The position numbers were made by a program, and so were the translations under genes. A model generated the notes under the pieces. That model ran no database searches. It was not told where the DNA came from and saw only the letters and a list, made by a program, of their open reading frames with translations. This document shows positions 62,151 to 64,000 of a stretch of 64,000 bases of DNA, piece after piece. The DNA comes from an uncultured Pelagibacteraceae bacterium (GTDB lineage Bacteria > Pseudomonadota > Alphaproteobacteria > Pelagibacterales > Pelagibacteraceae): assembly GCA_902524945.1 (NCBI GenBank), contig CABZFF010000004.1:22410-86409 (forward strand), written 5' to 3'. The number at the start of each line of letters is the position of its first letter. Position 1 is the first letter of the stretch.

Positions 62151-63725
62151 ATGAAAAAAAAATTAAGTTATAGAGATAAATTATTAGAATTAGCCTACAT
62201 CTATAACGTAAAAGAGATACAAGACTATACTAAAAACAAAAAAAACTTAACGACTGGCCAAATAGAATTAATTTTAAAAAAAAATAAGATCGTTATTCCA
62301 AAAGAATTTAAAACAAATTTTTTTAAAGAAAATTTTGTTAAACCTGTAACAAAATTAAAATCAGATATTATTAATTATAAAGAAGAAAAAATTAAAGATA
62401 AAAATAGATTTTTTAGAAGAGTCGAAAACTATAAATACGATACATCTAGAAAACTTAATCACGGTGTAAACAATTTGTGGAAGGGTGCTGGATCTGCTGG
62501 AATAAACTTTTTAAATGTTTTACCTAAATTAGGAACCACAGTTAAAAACTTTTTTGGTAATCTTTTCACTGATGTATTTAATTCAATTTATAATCAACAA
62601 ATTGATCAAAAAAGTGCAAGAAATGTAATTGTAGGCTTTTTTATAATTATTGGAGTCACGACTGCTATTTACTCTGGTTACAACGCTTACAAAAATTACG
62701 ATTTTTCAAGCAAAAAAATAGAAACAAAAAAACCAGAACCTAAAATTAAAAAAGAAACAAAAAAACCAGAACCTAAAATTAAAAAAGAAACAAAAAAACC
62801 AGAACCTAAAATTAAAAAAGAAACAAAAAAACCAGAACCTAAAATAAAAAACGAAACAAAAAAACCAGAACCTAAAATAAAAAAGGAAACTAAAAAACCT
62901 GAGCTTAAAGTAAAAAGAAACAATGTTGCGGAAGTAATTTTACCTGATTTAAATCTTAAAACAGAGACAGTTATTCAACTGTTTAAAGATGTAGATTATG
63001 ATCTTAGAACCGTAAGAAATGAAAAACTAGTAAAACCTATTTACTTTACACAGTTTCCAAGAGATCTAGACAACTTACAAAGCGTGCAACTAAAAAAAGA
63101 GACATTTATTAAAATTGTACTCCCTCTAATAGTTGCTGAAAATGAAAAAATACTCGACGACAGAGAAAAACTTAAAACATTAATAGAGAAAAAATTTACT
63201 ACTGATACTGAAAAACAATGGTTAAGACAAAAACTTTTGGAGTACAAAGTTAAGAAAAGTGATCTAAAAGAATTATTATTTAGGATGGATATGATACCTG
63301 TTTCTATTGCTCTCGCACAAGCGGCTAAAGAAAGTGGTTGGGGAACGTCAAGATTTGCTTTAGAGGGTAATGCTATTTTTGGTCAATGGACTTGGGATGG
63401 TCAAGGAATAGCTCCATTGAAGAGAGATGGAGACAAAAATCATAAAATTTTAAAGTTTCCAATCTTACGTGCATCAGTTAAAGCTTATAAAAATAACTTA
63501 AATACACATAAAAGTTATTTAAAATTCAGAGAGAAAAGAAATGAATTAAGAGAAAAGGATAAAAATATAACTGGCTTAGCTTTAACAAGCACACTCAAAA
63601 ATTATGCTCAAACAGGATCTGAATATACGAAGATATTAAATCAAATAATTACTCAAAATAGATTGTCAGATTTCGAATTAGTAAGATTAGTCAACTCTGT
63701 TAAGCAAATTGAATTAAACTCCTAA
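62151..63725 (+). CDS. glucosaminidase/Bax-type peptidoglycan hydrolase with Lys-Pro repeat linker
   Basis: TM segment VIVGFFIIIGVTTAIYSGYNAY, then 11-aa repeats, then AQAAKESGWGTSRFALEGNAIFGQWTWDGQGIAP glucosaminidase motif. Confidence 0.92.
   Translation: MKKKLSYRDKLLELAYIYNVKEIQDYTKNKKNLTTGQIELILKKNKIVIPKEFKTNFFKENFVKPVTKLKSDIINYKEEKIKDKNRFFRRVENYKYDTSRKLNHGVNNLWKGAGSAGINFLNVLPKLGTTVKNFFGNLFTDVFNSIYNQQIDQKSARNVIVGFFIIIGVTTAIYSGYNAYKNYDFSSKKIETKKPEPKIKKETKKPEPKIKKETKKPEPKIKKETKKPEPKIKNETKKPEPKIKKETKKPELKVKRNNVAEVILPDLNLKTETVIQLFKDVDYDLRTVRNEKLVKPIYFTQFPRDLDNLQSVQLKKETFIKIVLPLIVAENEKILDDREKLKTLIEKKFTTDTEKQWLRQKLLEYKVKKSDLKELLFRMDMIPVSIALAQAAKESGWGTSRFALEGNAIFGQWTWDGQGIAPLKRDGDKNHKILKFPILRASVKAYKNNLNTHKSYLKFREKRNELREKDKNITGLALTSTLKNYAQTGSEYTKILNQIITQNRLSDFELVRLVNSVKQIELNS
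62721..62918 (+). repeat. six tandem 33-nt (11-aa) repeats encoding ETKKPEPKIKK
   Basis: Units at 62721, 62754, 62787, 62820, 62853, 62886; first three identical in sequence, last one diverged. Confidence 0.95.
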
Positions 63726-63726
63726 T

Positions 63727-64000
63727 TTATCTCTCACTAATTACGTATTGAACACCTAGCCATCTCCAAAAGCCATTACTTTCTTTTAGTGAGCAATTAA
63801 TCCTTCCTCTTTCACCTAAAAATTTTTCAGCTATTTTAATTTCTAAAGTATTTTTTTCACTAAAAAGTATTTTAGAATTTCTCCATTTATTTCCTTCATT
63901 TGAGAAACAATTTAATTGTTGAAGATTTTTAATATTATCATGAAATTTTACGATTATTTTTGGCGGATTTTTTTCCTGTATTAAATATCTATCTTCCGGA
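63727..64000 (-). CDS. C-terminal part of a protein extending beyond the window, polysaccharide-deacetylase-like tail
   Basis: Minus-strand ORF ...EKFLGERGRINCSLKESNGFWRWLGVQYVISER* open at the window end. Confidence 0.5.
   Translation of the reverse strand, partial: PEDRYLIQEKNPPKIIVKFHDNIKNLQQLNCFSNEGNKWRNSKILFSEKNTLEIKIAEKFLGERGRINCSLKESNGFWRWLGVQYVISER

Noticed and set aside
62696-62923. Minus-strand ORF with FVSFFILGSGF repeats
   Set aside because: Antisense translation of the 33-nt Lys-Pro repeat of the glucosaminidase gene; no independent coding evidence
1-64000. CRISPR arrays, prophage, transposons, toxin-antitoxin or defence islands
   Set aside because: No repeat-spacer pattern, integrase, transposase or defence-gene motif seen; the only array-like repeat is the in-frame 33-nt protein repeat

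Overview
The window looks like a streamlined, AT-rich alphaproteobacterial chromosome segment of SAR11/Pelagibacter type. This lineage call is my inference from gene content and order, with no database search. Coding density is very high, and I saw no phage, transposon, CRISPR array or rRNA. Most of the window is housekeeping: hemD/C, tsaD, acs plus a DUF4212/sodium:solute symporter pair, rpe, purH, rho, hemJ-hemH-hemE, ppsR-maf-aroE-coaE-dnaQ, secB, hslUV, hisBHAF-hisE, ftsK, mnmE-mnmG-rsmG-parA-parB, holA-lptE-leuS, a porin, dapB-nth, dnaJ-dnaK-grpE, rsmI, maeB, murJ, trpS and nfuA. One tRNA-Gly(GCC) is present. The observations most worth follow-up are: (1) a 35-aa ORF at 47191-47298, absent from the ORF track, that carries the ArfA ribosome-rescue motif; (2) the hemE-ppsR intergenic region at 18412-18684 as candidate oriC, with a dyad and a TTAA-N7-TTAA motif; (3) two parS-like palindromes inside rsmG just upstream of parAB; (4) two promoters of matching RpoH-like architecture at dnaK and hslV, the hslV one implying a leaderless mRNA; (5) a histone-like Lys/Arg-rich N-terminal tail on acetyl-CoA synthetase; (6) divergent gene pairs with zero or negative intergenic space (CATATG and ATGCAT); (7) a transcription terminator embedded in the last codons of the opposing ThiE-like gene. 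I did not find a convincing large, wholly novel multi-gene system.
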